Assembly: GCA_946894095.1 (NCBI GenBank) | Contig: OX335657.1 | Coordinates: forward strand, 806,001-870,000 | DNA from: Incurvaria masculella | Lineage: Eukaryota; Arthropoda; Insecta; Lepidoptera; Incurvariidae | Reading direction: 5' to 3' | DNA length: 64,000 bases | Shown here: one piece after another, positions 33,300-45,039 of the stretch | How positions within the stretch are numbered: the stretch's first letter is position 1 | Layout of the letters: each line of letters opens with the position of its first letter | The notes under the pieces: model-generated | What the model saw: only the letters and a program-made list of their open reading frames with translations | Told to the model about the DNA's origin: nothing | Database searches by the model: none | Translations under genes and position numbers: made by a program

Positions 33300-34079
33300 T
33301 ATATGAATTCGGTTGAAAAAATATTCTAAATGGTCAATGACGACTCAGTGGTCAAGGATCATGTAATTTTTTTGAAGCTCAATGCGTATTTACGCTGTGC
33401 AACTCAGTTTATTTACAATATGGGAAAAAAATAGTTTCACTTTGAGTCGAGTCAATCAATCGCAGCTAGTGGTTGCAGCTTCTCTCAGGATATTTCTGTA
33501 GCCTGAGGGCAGTCGATTAGTTCTCTGAAGTCTGTTCGTTGAACCGGACTGACTGAAAAGAAAATCTCTAAAGCAATCGAGTAACTTTTTAATTAAAAAT
33601 ATCCAAGAGCTGACTTTTTATCAGCATTAGAGCTCAGAAGAGTTTATCGGGTTTTATCAAAGAAGCTAGTATCTACTTTGGATTTGTTTCTAGAAACCAA
33701 ATTAAGGATGTTTCTCATCTATAATAATTATTTTATTTAAACATTTTTTTTCTGTCCCCACAATCTACAAATCCATGTGTTCTAGTATATATTTGAAATA
33801 AATGTGAAATGATATGTGAAAACTAAGGTTTTAATTATGTCGTTGTTGGATGGCTATTATGAGCCACATACTCCTATCTCACTTTCAACTCGAATGTCTA
33901 AATTTATTTATTTATTTTATTTGCGAAACAAACAGCCTTATCCTAAAAAATAGTACACACACATAGTAAAAAACTCTTAGATCAATAAAGTTTCGACATA
34001 TAGAAATTCAATTACACATGCAGTGAGCAGAAACGTGCGATTTTTGCACGATGGTGCAAAGTGATTTTTTAGACAGAAA
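33300..34079. other. No gene recognised; LINE-like 3' tail at 33900-34020
   Basis: AT-rich. A TTTATTTATTTATTTTATTT run followed by GCGAAACAAACAGCC (about 33901-33935) resembles the LINE-tail insert at 30161. No coding sequence. Confidence 0.35.
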
Positions 34080-34212
34080 ACATTATTAAATTGAAATACT
34101 ATGCTCCGGAATCTTTTCGTTAAGAAGATCGCTTTGAAAACCGCTATAAAAGCGGTTTTCTAAACTCGGGATTCTTGATTCCTGATTACGATAATCCAGG
34201 AATAGTTCTGTT
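34080..34212. mobile_element. MITE half copy (CTGCAGGT family)
   Basis: Keeps the central perfect hairpin (GAAAACCGCT-ATAAA-AGCGGTTTTC) and the right arm. The left arm is gone. Confidence 0.65.
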
Positions 34213-35044
34213 GGCATGAGGTCACTCACAGACCTAAACTATTAGGAACATTTGAATCCTATCGGAATAAGAACATTTGCAATTCGATTATGAAAATGAA
34301 CCGAACAATCCATGTCCAGACAAAGCATGGCATGATCAAGAATGGAAATATCTGTAATCACGTTTTAATGCAATTATAACTATATTTTTAATAAATATTT
34401 TGCCTATATGTCATACAAAATTTAGGGAAAAATCGTGATTTTATGTAATGTACTACGTACTACGTACGAACATTATCCTACATACATTGCATTCTTCAAA
34501 CAAGTTGATAGCCTTGGGCTATTATTTCTGCATAACTAGAGAAATTCAACGTAAGAGTTGAAATGAATGGAATGAATGTATAAAACGGTGCTACAAGCCA
34601 CAAATTCGATTTTGACCCGCAATCGAGCAACCGGAAAATGAAGAGATTATAGAACACCATGCTTTGAACCATATTGTGTTTTGAACCGTCTCATCGATTC
34701 TAGTGGCTGAAAGAATCGTGTAAAAATCCCGTCGACACGGCGCGATAAAAACGCGGCGGAAAGTTTCAATTAGGCCTGCCCATAAATTTGCGCTCTCAAT
34801 CCGTTCGGCAGACAGCGGCGGAGTCGGTATAAATCTGGGAAAAACGAGCAGTAAATTTTCCAAAAGACAACGTGTCGGTGGCTCGGCTGTCGCATCCCGC
34901 ACCATACTCGCTTGGAAACCCCCTTTTCCGCAGTTTCCCCTTCTCCTACCCCTCTTCTATGTCGCGAAAATATATCCCCCTGCTTAAACCTTGCAACCAA
35001 TTTCACAGCTGCCTAATACATTTTAACATCAAAATAACCTAATA
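34213..35044. other. No gene recognised; GC-richer patch
   Basis: 34600-34990 is richer in G+C and contains GGTATAAATC at 34827 on plus and open minus-strand frames (34591-34905, 34770-35006) without recognised motifs. Could hold a promoter or decayed exon; unsupported. Confidence 0.3.
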
Positions 35045-35170
35045 GTCGTATTCAGAGTGATCAGTCAAATTTTAAGTACGCAAGCTAGCACCGTACTAAC
35101 CATACAAAAGTGCTATTTAGCCCGGCGATAGTCCCGTATTAAAGTTAGTCCGCCCACTCTGAATACAAGC
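35045..35170. mobile_element. Small MITE (CAGAGTG... family), copy 2
   Basis: Bounded by CGTATTCAGAGTG and CACTCTGAATACAAG, inverse complements. About 126 bp. Confidence 0.7.
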
Positions 35171-35338
35171 CGTCTGTGGACATGGGTGAATTTCGAGTCT
35201 CCAACAATACGAATGGCTCACGGACGCCAAGAAGCACCAGAGACTGCCTTCCCAAATGTGGCTATCGTATTCCACCACTGACCTAATCTTTGATTTGTAC
35301 ATCCTTATGCAGCGGTATAAGATCCCCATTTGTTGCAA
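35171..35338 (-). pseudogene. LINE polymerase fragment
   Basis: Minus frame contains RMYKSKIRSVVEYDSHIW, matching the LYKAQVR...MEYCSHLW-type motif that follows the reverse transcriptase in many insect LINE ORF2 proteins. Only about 55 codons. The end is overwritten by the adjacent MITE. Confidence 0.55.
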
Positions 35339-35478
35339 AGGGATTTAGGCGTAAACTCAATTCATTACGAAAACCCGCGGTCTTTGAAAATATTAATTCG
35401 CTATCTTATTCGAGGATCTACTTTGCTAGTGAAAATACCATTTTCTGGTCGTGTTATAATTAATCATAGCTGGTTTTC

Positions 35479-36695
35479 TCAGATTTCATCGAGGGTTCTA
35501 TTTTCCATAGCAAGTATATAATCCAAGTTAGATGTACTAGAAGCAAACTGATTATCTCTTTCCATTATATCGGGCCGCTGCAGATCGTGGATATTTTCAA
35601 ATATTTTACCCAAAATCTGTTTCTTTTCACCTTCTAGAGTTAAAGCTCGATTGAAAATCATGTTCTTCAGAAACTTTGCTAAAGTATCTGTGATGTTAAT
35701 CATATCGCTAGTGCCGTATGATTTCAAATTTTCTATAAACTCTTCCGCTATTGGTAGATCGACCGCCGTGTATAAATGGTTTACAAATTCAATCATCATT
35801 TCAGAACTCTTAGTTCTGGTATGGGCGCAGTACTGCCACATCGAATGAATGTACAATCTTAACTCGTTCGGTGACATATACGTGAATTCTTCAAAATAAC
35901 TTCTCAAGGCGGCTTTACCTTCTTTTGAAACCAATTCATCGTAGAAATTATTACTAAAATCTGTATTAAGTAGTACTTCGAAAAATATTTGTGCTATCAC
36001 TGGTAGTTTGTTATCAGGGTATCTCGATAATATGTAAAACGAATTAGTAAGAAGGTCTTTAAATATAGTACGTGTTGACATACTATCTTTTGGAAGTTGC
36101 GTTGCAAAATCTGAGTCTTCTTCGGTTGACCCATTCCTTAATGAAGATCTCTCCTCAAGGTTTGCAGTTTCACTTTCCCAGTATTCTTCGAACGAATTAT
36201 CTTTCGATTTACCATCAGATTTCTCGTTTCTATTAATCATATAACGATGATTAGGCTTATCTTTGGGGTTTAATTGTGTGTTATGAATCGTGTGGTTGTA
36301 TGTTGGTATCAAAGTTGTATTTTCAGTCCAATCATCAATATGAGAACGGTATTCGTTTTCACTGCTATCATATTTTTGTACTTCTTGGTTTTCTTCCAAA
36401 GAGTCTTCATCAGAATAAAAATATGTCGTTTTGTTTTTTCCAGTGACCCTTTTTAAGCGTCTACTTTTGTTTTCTTTATACAAATAGTTTTGTTGATCAT
36501 CTTTGTTGTGACTTTTTGTAGTTATGTAATGTCTAGTCATAAACTCGTGAGACTCTTTTCGTGATTCTTGTGAAATGTTCGAATGATTTTTGTCTAAATT
36601 GGAAAAGTCCTCTTCTTTAGAATATTCAGCGGTGTATAAATTATATTTCTTTATCATTCGTGTCTTTCCGGATATTTCGTGGAAGAATATTGATG
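35479..36695 (-). CDS. Unidentified secreted-type protein A, terminal exon
   Basis: Open for 392 codons from the first ATG (36657), and open 13 codons further up to a good acceptor (TTTAATTTACAG, exon start 36695), so the true start lies in an upstream exon not located here. The N-terminal half is low-complexity, acidic and hydrophilic (many S, E, N, D). Residues about 200-375 are predicted helical by their hydrophobic spacing (FKDLLTNSFYILSRY, LPVIAQIFFEVLL). One cysteine in that region; several N-x-S/T sites. It lines up end to end with the product of 39228-40313 (EEDFSNL versus EKDFSSI near the start). The intron falls where gene B has its signal-peptide cleavage site, so exon 1 should encode a signal peptide. 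Function unknown; no domain recognised. Confidence 0.75.
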
Positions 36696-37537
36696 CTGTA
36701 AATTAAATTATGATTATTTATGAAAAGATTTTACAATAAGTTTAATGATTTAGATCACCTAGCATAAAATCACGTTATTATGCTTTTGAATACTTAAGGA
36801 AAGTAAAGTGGAGTTTAATTTATTTCATAAATCTACTACAATCCTACGGTGCTCCATTCGACTTGTTTGAATGGACAGCTAAATTTCTGCATGATCGCAT
36901 AATAAAAGAGATAGTTTAAAATTGTTGCTCAGAAACCATGCACGTAACGCATTCATTCGTCCGTCTGAAATTTAATATTCTCACCAATTATGCAACGTAG
37001 AAGCTTCTTTGTCGTTAAAAAAACATGAATCGATAACTACTTATACAAAAGTGCCGATGGCTAGCCTGAAAAACAAGTTTCAGACGAAAAAGCGACTAGC
37101 CTTGAATCTAATTTATTCGACATGGCTGCTTCATTTATAATTCGATTTAAAAAAAGCTACATCGAATACTAATTATTTGAAGACGAAATTCCTAGGTCAG
37201 TTTTGCTATATATTTTTTTATTTCTTATTTGTTGCGTTTTATATTTTCGTGTGTATTTAAATTTAAAATTGTTTAAGCACTATTTGAGGCTGTGAATTGA
37301 TGAACATTCCTTATGCGAAACTGACAAAAAAGTACGAATGCAAATTTAATTTTTTAATCGACTTCAACAATTTATGGATAATTTTAATTTGAATCAAATA
37401 CAGGGAATGAATTAGTGACAACATCGATTTGTTTTTACTAATTGAAATTAAACTTACATTAATTAAGAATGATTTGTCGATGGGATAAAAATGTTATTTT
37501 TACGTTATAATCGTTGCGTTACGCTATAATAAATCAA
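36696..37537. other. Intron or spacer, no exon located
   Basis: AT-rich region upstream of gene A where its first exon is expected. Short ATG frames exist (for example near 36964 on minus), but none combines a signal peptide with a matching phase donor. Confidence 0.4.
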
Positions 37538-37668
37538 AGGAGTATTCAGAGTGGTCGGACTAAATATAATACGCGGGTTATTGCCAGACTAAATAGCATT
37601 TTTTATGGTTATTCCGGTATTAGTCGGCGTACTAAATATTGACAGTTCACTCTGAATACTACTGTCAA
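37538..37668. mobile_element. Small MITE (CAGAGTG... family), copy 3
   Basis: GTATTCAGAGTG and CACTCTGAATAC ends, 131 bp, lying between the two secreted-protein genes. Confidence 0.7.
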
Positions 37669-38619
37669 CATATACTTACTATAGAAAAACGAGTACACCA
37701 ATGTATAGTATGTCAATATATTTGCTCTCTCGAACATATTCAATATTTTTCTGAAAATATTTTCACCATACAATATTTCGATACCATCATCTAATAATAT
37801 GTTGCCATAAAAATATTACTTATTTACATTACATTATTTGAAGCAATCTAGTTTTATTATTCTTATGAAATACTCCTTGTGGTATTGGATCGCCGCAGCT
37901 ATTATTCTGAGCGGAATATGAATGAAAGGCAGACCAATTGAATCTGGATTTGTTCCTACTTAGTGGAACTGATCTTTTACAGATATGCTGAAGATGGAAG
38001 AAGATGCTGTCTTGGAAAAATCATCGCAGGAGGAGCTGATACAATTGGCATATATCTAGGTACTCTGATTGATGCATAAATTGCAAAATGTATGAAAAAG
38101 GGAAAAAAATATTTTATAACTAAAAAAAATATAGGTTTAGTCATAATATAATATGTTTAATTTATTGATAAAAAAGTGTTTGTTGCACATACACTAGCAA
38201 GACAAAAAATCATTTGATCTAGAATAAAAAAAAAATTGCTCGTTTTTTCGCAATTCGTAAAACTAGAAATGGTTGGCTTTGGAAGAAAAGATAATAATGG
38301 AAATTCTGGAGTAATGTAATTTATGTACATGTATCTTAAAAAATAATGACGAATCATCGAGATGGATGCTTTACTGCTTAGATTTTCATTATAAACAAAG
38401 TCCTTTATTTCACCAACAACACGAATCAGTGACTGAGTGTATTGTGAATATAATGTTGCAACATATGAATGAGTTTTTTATATCTGGGAAGCTTTTTTTC
38501 TCGCGAAGGAACGTGTTACATGGATATTGGACGCCCTCACTCTGCTGGGAACCGAGTGAATGACGCAATCAATTATGTTATGGAAAACAACTCGAATGAT
38601 GATTCATAGTAGTGTGCCC

Positions 38620-38790
38620 ATCAAAAAAAGGTATCCACGCAAGTAGCGTCCCATATGAGGGATTTCCCGAATCTCCAAGGAATCAGTGATATTCCGTCCG
38701 TTAGCTTACCATCGCCTCTTGACTCACCACTTGTTATATATGTGTAGTCGCCACAAATGGGGCACGCACGTGTGGGTGTGGTAATAGTTA
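38620..38790 (-). pseudogene. Retroelement C-terminal fragment
   Basis: Minus frame reads [10 protein letters not shown] and [19 protein letters not shown], the block that in related elements follows the cysteine/histidine segment seen at 8794-9026. Short remnant without other domains. Confidence 0.5.
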
Positions 38791-39227
38791 CGATGAAATG
38801 CATATAGAGATGGCAGTAAAGCAACCAGACACTTCCTGCTCTAATGTGTTTGAAAAGGTGAGATGGATCTATTATTCTAGCAAAGAGTAATATCGCAAAT
38901 TGAAACGAATCCCAAAAAACTTTTTTTTAAGTTAACGTAATTTAATCTTAAAATTATTAGGTAATATTTACATCGCTATTATAAAAAGTGAGCTTGAATA
39001 TGGACCGTACCGTCTTTTTTCCAGAGTCCGATAACTTTTCAATAAATAATAAAAGGTTTTCTATTAAGAATACACATTTCAAGTCAGTTCACGAAGACAG
39101 TGAAGATAATCGTTAAAACAATATTTAAGAGGTGGCGAGCAATTCGAAGAACTATGAAAGCTGTGCTAACTTCAGCTTCTTTGTACTTAGAAAACTTCGA
39201 ATTCTGTTTTTTCTTCCGTGTTTGTGT

Positions 39228-40313
39228 TTAAACAATTAGATCAATTCTAACTTTCGGAGGTGTTAGATTACTTCCACCATGAATATAATCTCGTCGTCCT
39301 CTGCCATCTAAGTTTGTTTTTCGGTCGGTTCGTAGTATTAAAATGCGAAACGTCTTATTAGTTAGTATAACATCAGGTATAGTCCCGGTTCGAATACTAT
39401 CGTGTATTTCACGTTTTATTCCTATGTTTACTTGGTTTTTTTCATCATCTGTACCATCCGTCCGTTCCATTGAGCCTTTAAGAGTATTCAAGTCTCGTCT
39501 TCTTGATGTTTCGAGCACCGGATTAAAATTTACAATTGCTGATTTCAGCTTTTTTACTTCTTGCCGCGTCATATTACGAACGACATTATATAATACAGTT
39601 GATAAGCCAACTTTTGTTAACTTTTCGACATTGTTTTCGTTTGCTTTTTTAAAATCGTCAAGAAAATTTTGTAAAGTTTTTTTATTCTTTCGATGGTAAA
39701 GTAAATTTAACGTTGTCAATAATTCAAGTAGAGGGCTACCTGAGGTGTCTGTTTCCCGGGCACTGTTCACTTCTTGAACATTATCCTTGAATGATTCCAT
39801 TTTACTTTTAATAAATGTGTGGTCTGCATTTAGTAATATTTCAAAGTATTCAGTAAATGCTTTAAAACTACTGTTTTTGAATACACCTTCCATATCATAT
39901 CTTAAATGACAACCACAAGCGTAATGGATATTGCGTTCTACAGCGATCCGTTTCATTTCATCCTTCAGGACCCTAAAGAATCCTTTTTGAACGGGGCTGT
40001 CGGCTTTCTCTAAAGTTTCAAATAATACTTCTAAAAAGTCTGTAAATATAAGATATGCTCTCCGGCGTGATAATTGAGGCATTTGAACTTTTCTCTTAAG
40101 TTTCGGTATATTTTTATGAGTTTGTTTGAATCGATCGTTTTCACTTTCATCTTGAGTCCATTCAATACTAGAAAAGTCTTTTTCGTTTTTCTCGCTATAC
40201 TCGTAGAATGTAAATTTTGTGTCACCATTTTGTTTATAATTTAGAACATGATATGAATGAACTACTTCGTACAAAACGAACAGCAATATGAAAATATTAA
40301 CAATCGCTTTCAT
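39228..40313 (-). CDS. Unidentified secreted-type protein B
   Basis: The frame is open to 40496, but I choose ATG at 40313: it opens MKAIVNIFILLFVLYEVVHS, a clear signal peptide with cleavage expected before YHVLNY. The 361-residue product is rich in K, E, N and helical in the middle (AYLIFTDFLEVLFETL, LLELLTTLNLLYHR, VGLSTVLYNVVRNMTR). It has two cysteines close together (YACGCHL) and a basic, proline-poor tail. Not a known enzyme as far as I can see. Alignment with gene A runs through the acidic N-terminal part and the helical half, with low identity. A TATA-like TTATAAT lies on minus near 40395. Likely a lineage-specific secreted protein and a diverged tandem paralogue of gene A. Confidence 0.75.
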   Translation of the reverse strand: MKAIVNIFILLFVLYEVVHSYHVLNYKQNGDTKFTFYEYSEKNEKDFSSIEWTQDESENDRFKQTHKNIPKLKRKVQMPQLSRRRAYLIFTDFLEVLFETLEKADSPVQKGFFRVLKDEMKRIAVERNIHYACGCHLRYDMEGVFKNSSFKAFTEYFEILLNADHTFIKSKMESFKDNVQEVNSARETDTSGSPLLELLTTLNLLYHRKNKKTLQNFLDDFKKANENNVEKLTKVGLSTVLYNVVRNMTRQEVKKLKSAIVNFNPVLETSRRRDLNTLKGSMERTDGTDDEKNQVNIGIKREIHDSIRTGTIPDVILTNKTFRILILRTDRKTNLDGRGRRDYIHGGSNLTPPKVRIDLIV

Positions 40314-40909
40314 ATTGTGTTTGAATATGTAAAACATTTCAAGATTAAGCGTTGAACATTTCGAAATACAGCTGCATCGTAAAGTTAGATTATTATAATC
40401 GAAAAATAATTCAGCTAAGGAAAAAAAACATAATGTTTTCACTCCATCACTATTTGCATTGCTGTTTGTGGGGACTGGCTTGCTCCAATTGGCCAAATGG
40501 TTGGATGTCGGGCATGGTCTTTATTATTTATTTATTAACAGATATTTGTCATGAACTGTTGCCTACGACATGAATTGCTGATTCTCGTCAATTTATATTA
40601 ATTTAGTGTTGTGCTGTGATTGTAAGCAGTGGCAAACGCTTTTATAAACTTAGACTAAGAGGACGTTGCAAAAATTACCAGCGGAGTTTCTTGCCAGTTA
40701 TTCTTCACTGGGATTGCTGAAATGGCTAATGAAAAAATATGATAAATCCGAGTGCATTGCACTGTTTATGGATAATGAATAAACAATAAAGAGTTGGAAT
40801 AAAGACAAAGTTTCAGATTATTTACTTTAATTCCTGTTCTGAAGGAGTTCATTAGTAAATGAGTGGAATTAGAATTCTGTAATATAAGTCTTTAGTCTGA
40901 CCTGCCTTC
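40314..40909. other. Upstream region of gene B, no other gene
   Basis: AT-rich, with a TATA-like element on minus near 40395. The short plus frame 40352-40573 is antisense to the 5' extension of gene B. Confidence 0.4.
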
Positions 40910-41145
40910 TGACCTGTGTTGGCTGACCGTGGTTTACATTCCAGGTAAAACTGTAGGTGGGCGTCTAATGTCTTACCTGTCTTATTTTATCATCGTTAAC
41001 CTTCCTACCTAAAAGTTTCATGGCCGCTGCAACCATTCCTTATTTACTTAGTAAGAGTAAAGGTGATAGAATGAAACGTGGCTATGAAAATTGTCTTTGT
41101 TTTTCATCCATACCAATGTAGCCGGGGATTAACCAGTGAAGTCCT
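40910..41145 (+). repeat. Old SINE copy
   Basis: Degraded but collinear: ACCGTGGTTTACATTCCA, AAAACTGTAGGT, GCTATGAAAATTGTC, AATGTAGCCGGG. The junction resembles the 5S-headed type. Confidence 0.45.
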
Positions 41146-42091
41146 TTGTGGGTTCTTACCAGTCTTTACTCAGTCACTGGGTCAATCGAAGTTAAGTGAG
41201 TTAAAAGGCAACTTGGTGTAGTTTGACTACCAAAACTTAAAATAAATAAAATGCAATGAAATACGATCGCTCTGATGTTGCTCTCTGAAAAAATCTAGGC
41301 GCAGTCAAATCGGATGTTAGATAATATGTGAGTTACGTGAAAAAATCCGTTGCTGTTTGAACCATATTTCATTCAATGCAGCATGTCATTCACCCGGGCA
41401 ACTAAAAGCGACCCGTTCCTTTTTGTTGGAAAGATTCTTTACATCGGCTAGACTTTTTGTATTGTTTGTATTAATAATAGCTAGCATTAACATAATATGG
41501 TCATGAGTGTTTCTTAGTATAAACTTACTTACGCTTACTTGTCGCTGTAACGACTCCGGGGAGGCGCGTAAGGAGCCAACCAGCAATGGGCCGCTAGATC
41601 AGATGTCAACGATGTATAAGATTGCGGACCCAGAACTTAGACACATTCGATACTTCTAGCAATTATTATTGTATTGTATTGTTTATTCATCATCTCATCA
41701 CTGCACTCGGCTTTCGTCATATTTTAACATTGGCCAGTTCAGCAAAACAAAACACAACTAAGAAGAACTAGAAAGAAAGTCCGCTGTTTTTTTTTTTCAA
41801 CGTCCACTTAGTCTAAATTTACAAAAGTGTTCGTCAATTTTTTTAACAAAAACATAGGTATAACACTAAATTAACATTAATTGACGAACATTTTCAATTT
41901 ATGCAGTATGCAACAGTTCACGACAAATATAATTTTATTTATTATTGAATATTTCAGCCGCATGAGCTGCCGTATTTCTTCTTCATAATGTCAAAATTAG
42001 GGACAGACCTGCCTAGTTTTGAACCTAGTTTATCTCTTCACCTCCATGAGTTTATCTACTCTTATTATTCTATGCCACGGAGCAACTCGGA
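41146..42091. other. No gene recognised; one dispersed repeat
   Basis: 41790-41905 resembles the insert at 195-290 (TTTTTTCAACGTC, TTTACAAAAGT). Minus frame 41386-41586 has no recognised domain. Confidence 0.35.
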
Positions 42092-42504
42092 GCGGCTCGT
42101 AGCCTAGTGGCGCGGGGACTGACCTAGCGTACCAGAGGCCCGGGTTCAATACCAACTTGCACCACTGTCTTTCTCTTTCAGAGATCGATAAGTGCATTTC
42201 GTCACGAATGCGAGCTGCTCCATGGTTCGGAATCCATGTAAAACTGTAGGTCCCCTTCCCCTACTAGGTGGTAGGGTTTAAGCCCGCCCGGGTTGGTACC
42301 ATCGCATTGGATGAAAAGATGGTCGAAGCGGCAATGTAAAATTGTCCGTGTTTTCCATCCAGTTCAATGTAGCCGTGCTCATAAAGGGAAGGTCCTGGCA
42401 TGGCACCAAATTCCTTCGGGAATGTGGTGTATTGGGCTAATATCATAACGGTAGTTGTGTGGTATTAGCCATCCATGTCAGGTCGCATAAAAAAAAAAAA
42501 AAAA
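42092..42504 (+). repeat. SINE with tRNA-like head, reference copy
   Basis: Head 42092-42165 with A box TAGCCTAGTGG and B box GGTTCAATACC. The body runs from the CTGCTCCATGG motif through CTACTAGGTGGTAGGG, CATCGCATTGGATG and GTGGTATTAGCCATCCATG. Ends in a poly(A) of about 16. The long intact A tail suggests recent insertion. The antisense 60-codon ORF seen here recurs in other copies and is not a gene. Confidence 0.9.
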
Positions 42505-43070
42505 CGACTGTATCGCACACCTGCGCGCATCCCCTTTCTGATAATAGGTAGCAACTGGAAATGCAACAGGCATTCCATTAATTGTGCATGTGGTCGCACA
42601 TCTGCTGTTTGCGTGTTGTTGTGACATTTGAAGGTCAAACTCACTACATTCTTGAGAATAGCATGTAATGAGCCATAAAATGGAACATTCCTACATACTG
42701 GCTGTGAACGTATCCAACTACTACTCTTCTTCGTTTAGACAAAATAAAATAGATGTCAAAATAATCGAGTGTCGACATGAGCGATTTGTTGAAAATGGAT
42801 CGATGAAAAAGGATTAGTTTTTCATCTAAGTTCATAGTACCATTTATATTTTCTGGTTTTCAAAAGCGTTGAACCGGATTTAATACTGAATTGTGTTTTT
42901 TTGTGGAAAACAGAGATACACATTTCTTCAAAAGTGCATAACAGAAGAGAGTTTGGTATCAGCGGAAAATTGATGTATTGCCTCCATTAGCGTATCTAAT
43001 TGCTATTCTTAGATAATACTGTACTATTTTTCAAGAACTGCAACTATCTTGAAACCCTTAAGTCACCACG

Positions 43071-43691
43071 ATGCGTTACCTCCTAAGCTCATTGTTCTCA
43101 CTCCTCGTGGCTTTTTTATTTACGATCGTGGTGCTGTTCTACATGCTGACGGGCCGCGGCGAGTACCTCAGCGTGGGCTGGCTCCTCGAGAACACCTCAC
43201 CCTACTTGTGGGCCGTGCTCGGGATCGCCTTGTCCGTATCCTTGTCTGTGGTCGGAGCCGCGATGGGCATCCACACCACCGGCGTGAGCATCATCGGCGG
43301 CGGCGTCAAGGCGCCCCGCATCAAGACGAAAAACCTAATTTCTGTCATCTTCTGCGAGGCCGTCGCCATCTACGGCCTCATCACCGCCATCGTGCTGTCC
43401 GGCATGCTGCAGCAGTACACCGAGAGTGCGCTCGCCGATGAGATCCGCTACCAGAACTGGCTGGCCGGTTATGTGATGTTCGGCGCGGGGTTATCCGTCG
43501 GGCTCGTCAACTTGTTCTGCGGTATAGCCGTCGGAATTGTCGGCTCTGGTGCAGCGTTAGCGGACGCCGCGAACGCCGCTCGCTTCGTCAAGATTCTCAT
43601 CATCGAGATCTTCGGCTCGGCCATCGGGCTGTTCGGGCTCATCGTCGGGATCTATCTCACCTCAAAAGTTAAGATGGGGAACCAGGCATAG
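43071..43691 (+). CDS. V-type proton ATPase 21 kDa proteolipid subunit c''
   Basis: 206 residues, full length. This subunit is part of the membrane rotor ring (Vo) of the vacuolar ATPase, which pumps protons into endosomes, lysosomes and the insect gut lumen. An N-terminal membrane segment (residues about 5-26) is followed by two proteolipid repeats. The family blocks are all present: [13 protein letters not shown] (60-71), [14 protein letters not shown] (76-89), [10 protein letters not shown] with the proton-carrying E96, [22 protein letters not shown] and [20 protein letters not shown] with E179. ATG at 43071 has a good context (CACCACG). The gene has no introns, and its GC-rich third positions contrast with the AT-rich flanks, so it may be a retrocopy (compare the intronless second copy in Drosophila). 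An AATAAA lies at 44155. No poly(A) scar or target duplication is visible. Confidence 0.93.
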   Translation: MRYLLSSLFSLLVAFLFTIVVLFYMLTGRGEYLSVGWLLENTSPYLWAVLGIALSVSLSVVGAAMGIHTTGVSIIGGGVKAPRIKTKNLISVIFCEAVAIYGLITAIVLSGMLQQYTESALADEIRYQNWLAGYVMFGAGLSVGLVNLFCGIAVGIVGSGAALADAANAARFVKILIIEIFGSAIGLFGLIVGIYLTSKVKMGNQA

Positions 43692-44476
43692 ATGAATGAT
43701 TATTTATTTTATATTTCTTCAACAATGTTTTGGTATCTCAAAGTATAATAGGATAGATTTGAGTGATTTCAGTTCTACCACTGGATTTTTCTGTTGACAA
43801 TTAGGTACCATATCTTTGGAAAAGAATGTGGAACAAAAATCGTTTTAATCGTTTCTGGCATTTCTAGATTATAGAAAGAATCGTTTATAAGAACGGCCTC
43901 CTTGTTTTGTAATAGTGGTTAATGGTTAAATAACATATTAAACAAAAAAAAATACTTTATTATGATTTTCTTCGGTAATTAATTCATATTTGCACATAAT
44001 TAACACATAATGCATAAATGTTATTGTATTAACTAAAGTTAACCTTCACGATAGTTATACTTGTAATTCTGGTGGTTTCGCGTTTGATGGCTTGATGATG
44101 ATTGAGGTTTGTAATAATTGCGACAATTTTGATGAATTGGCCCAATAACCTTTCAATAAAGGGATTAATTCAACGGCGATTCACTGCTCTGCTCTGCTGC
44201 AATAGTATCGAGCGAGTTGGGATTCAAGTAAGATGTAACATTGACTACTGTATATTCATATTCTGACCTCACTTGCTGCGATAATACATTTATTTCTTCC
44301 GACAATAAAGAAATGGCATAAATTTCTTATATTATTGCATCTTTTCGACATTTATAAAAATTATATAAAAATACCCTTTTTGTTTCGAGAGATAGTATAT
44401 TAATATCAAATCATTTCTGTGAGATAAGTAAATCCAATACAAAAAAGGCAGGACAATTTTCCCGATTTGGTCCCGT
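43692..44476. other. 3' flank of the V-ATPase gene
   Basis: AT-rich sequence with AATAAA at 44155-44160 as a possible poly(A) signal. Small minus frame 44332-44517 runs into the SINE and is not a gene. Confidence 0.4.
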
Positions 44477-44885
44477 TCTTTTTTTTTATGCGACCTGACA
44501 TGGATGGCTAATACCACACAACTACCGTTATGATATTAGCCCAATACACCACATTCCCGAAGGAATTAGGTGCCATGCCAGGACCTTCCCTTTATGAGCA
44601 CGGCTACATTGAACTGGATGGAAAACACGGACAATTTTTCATTTCCGCTTCGACCATCTTTTCATCCAATGCGATGGTACCAACCCGGACGGGCTTAAAC
44701 CCTACCACCTAGTAGGGAAAGGGGATCTACAGTTTTACATGGATTCCGAACCATGGAGCAGCTCGCATTCGTGACGAAATGCACTTATCGAACTCTGAAA
44801 GAGAAAGACAGTGGTGCAAGTTGGTATTGAACCCGAGCCACTGGTACGCTAGGCTAGTCCCCGCGCCGCTAGGCTACGAGCCGCT
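44477..44885 (-). repeat. SINE with tRNA-like head, complete copy
   Basis: Full minus-orientation copy from T-run tail to GGCTACGAGCCGC at the head, close to the 42092 copy in sequence. Confidence 0.85.
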
Positions 44886-45039
44886 TTCCTTTTTGTTCTT
44901 CAGAAATATTCAGACCTACTATATTTTGTATTATTTTTAAGTTTTGATTATAATGCTTCAGTGTAGATTTCGCTGTGTTACCGCAAATTAATAATGTATT
45001 ATGCATTTATTTGATTCACTGAATACAATGTCATTATTT

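Noticed and set aside
36957..36970. First exon of gene A near 36964 (minus)
   Set aside because: ATG followed by a few hydrophobic codons, but no donor of the phase required by the acceptor at 36695.
42264..42446. 60-81-codon ORFs with near-identical peptides (MILAQYTTFPKE...) at 25466, 28304, 42264 and 44530
   Set aside because: They are the same antisense stretch of the SINE body in each copy. The reading is preserved because the copies are young, not because it codes.
43049..43441. 130-codon ORF in another frame of the V-ATPase gene
   Set aside because: Arg/His-rich shadow frame produced by GC-rich codons of the real gene.
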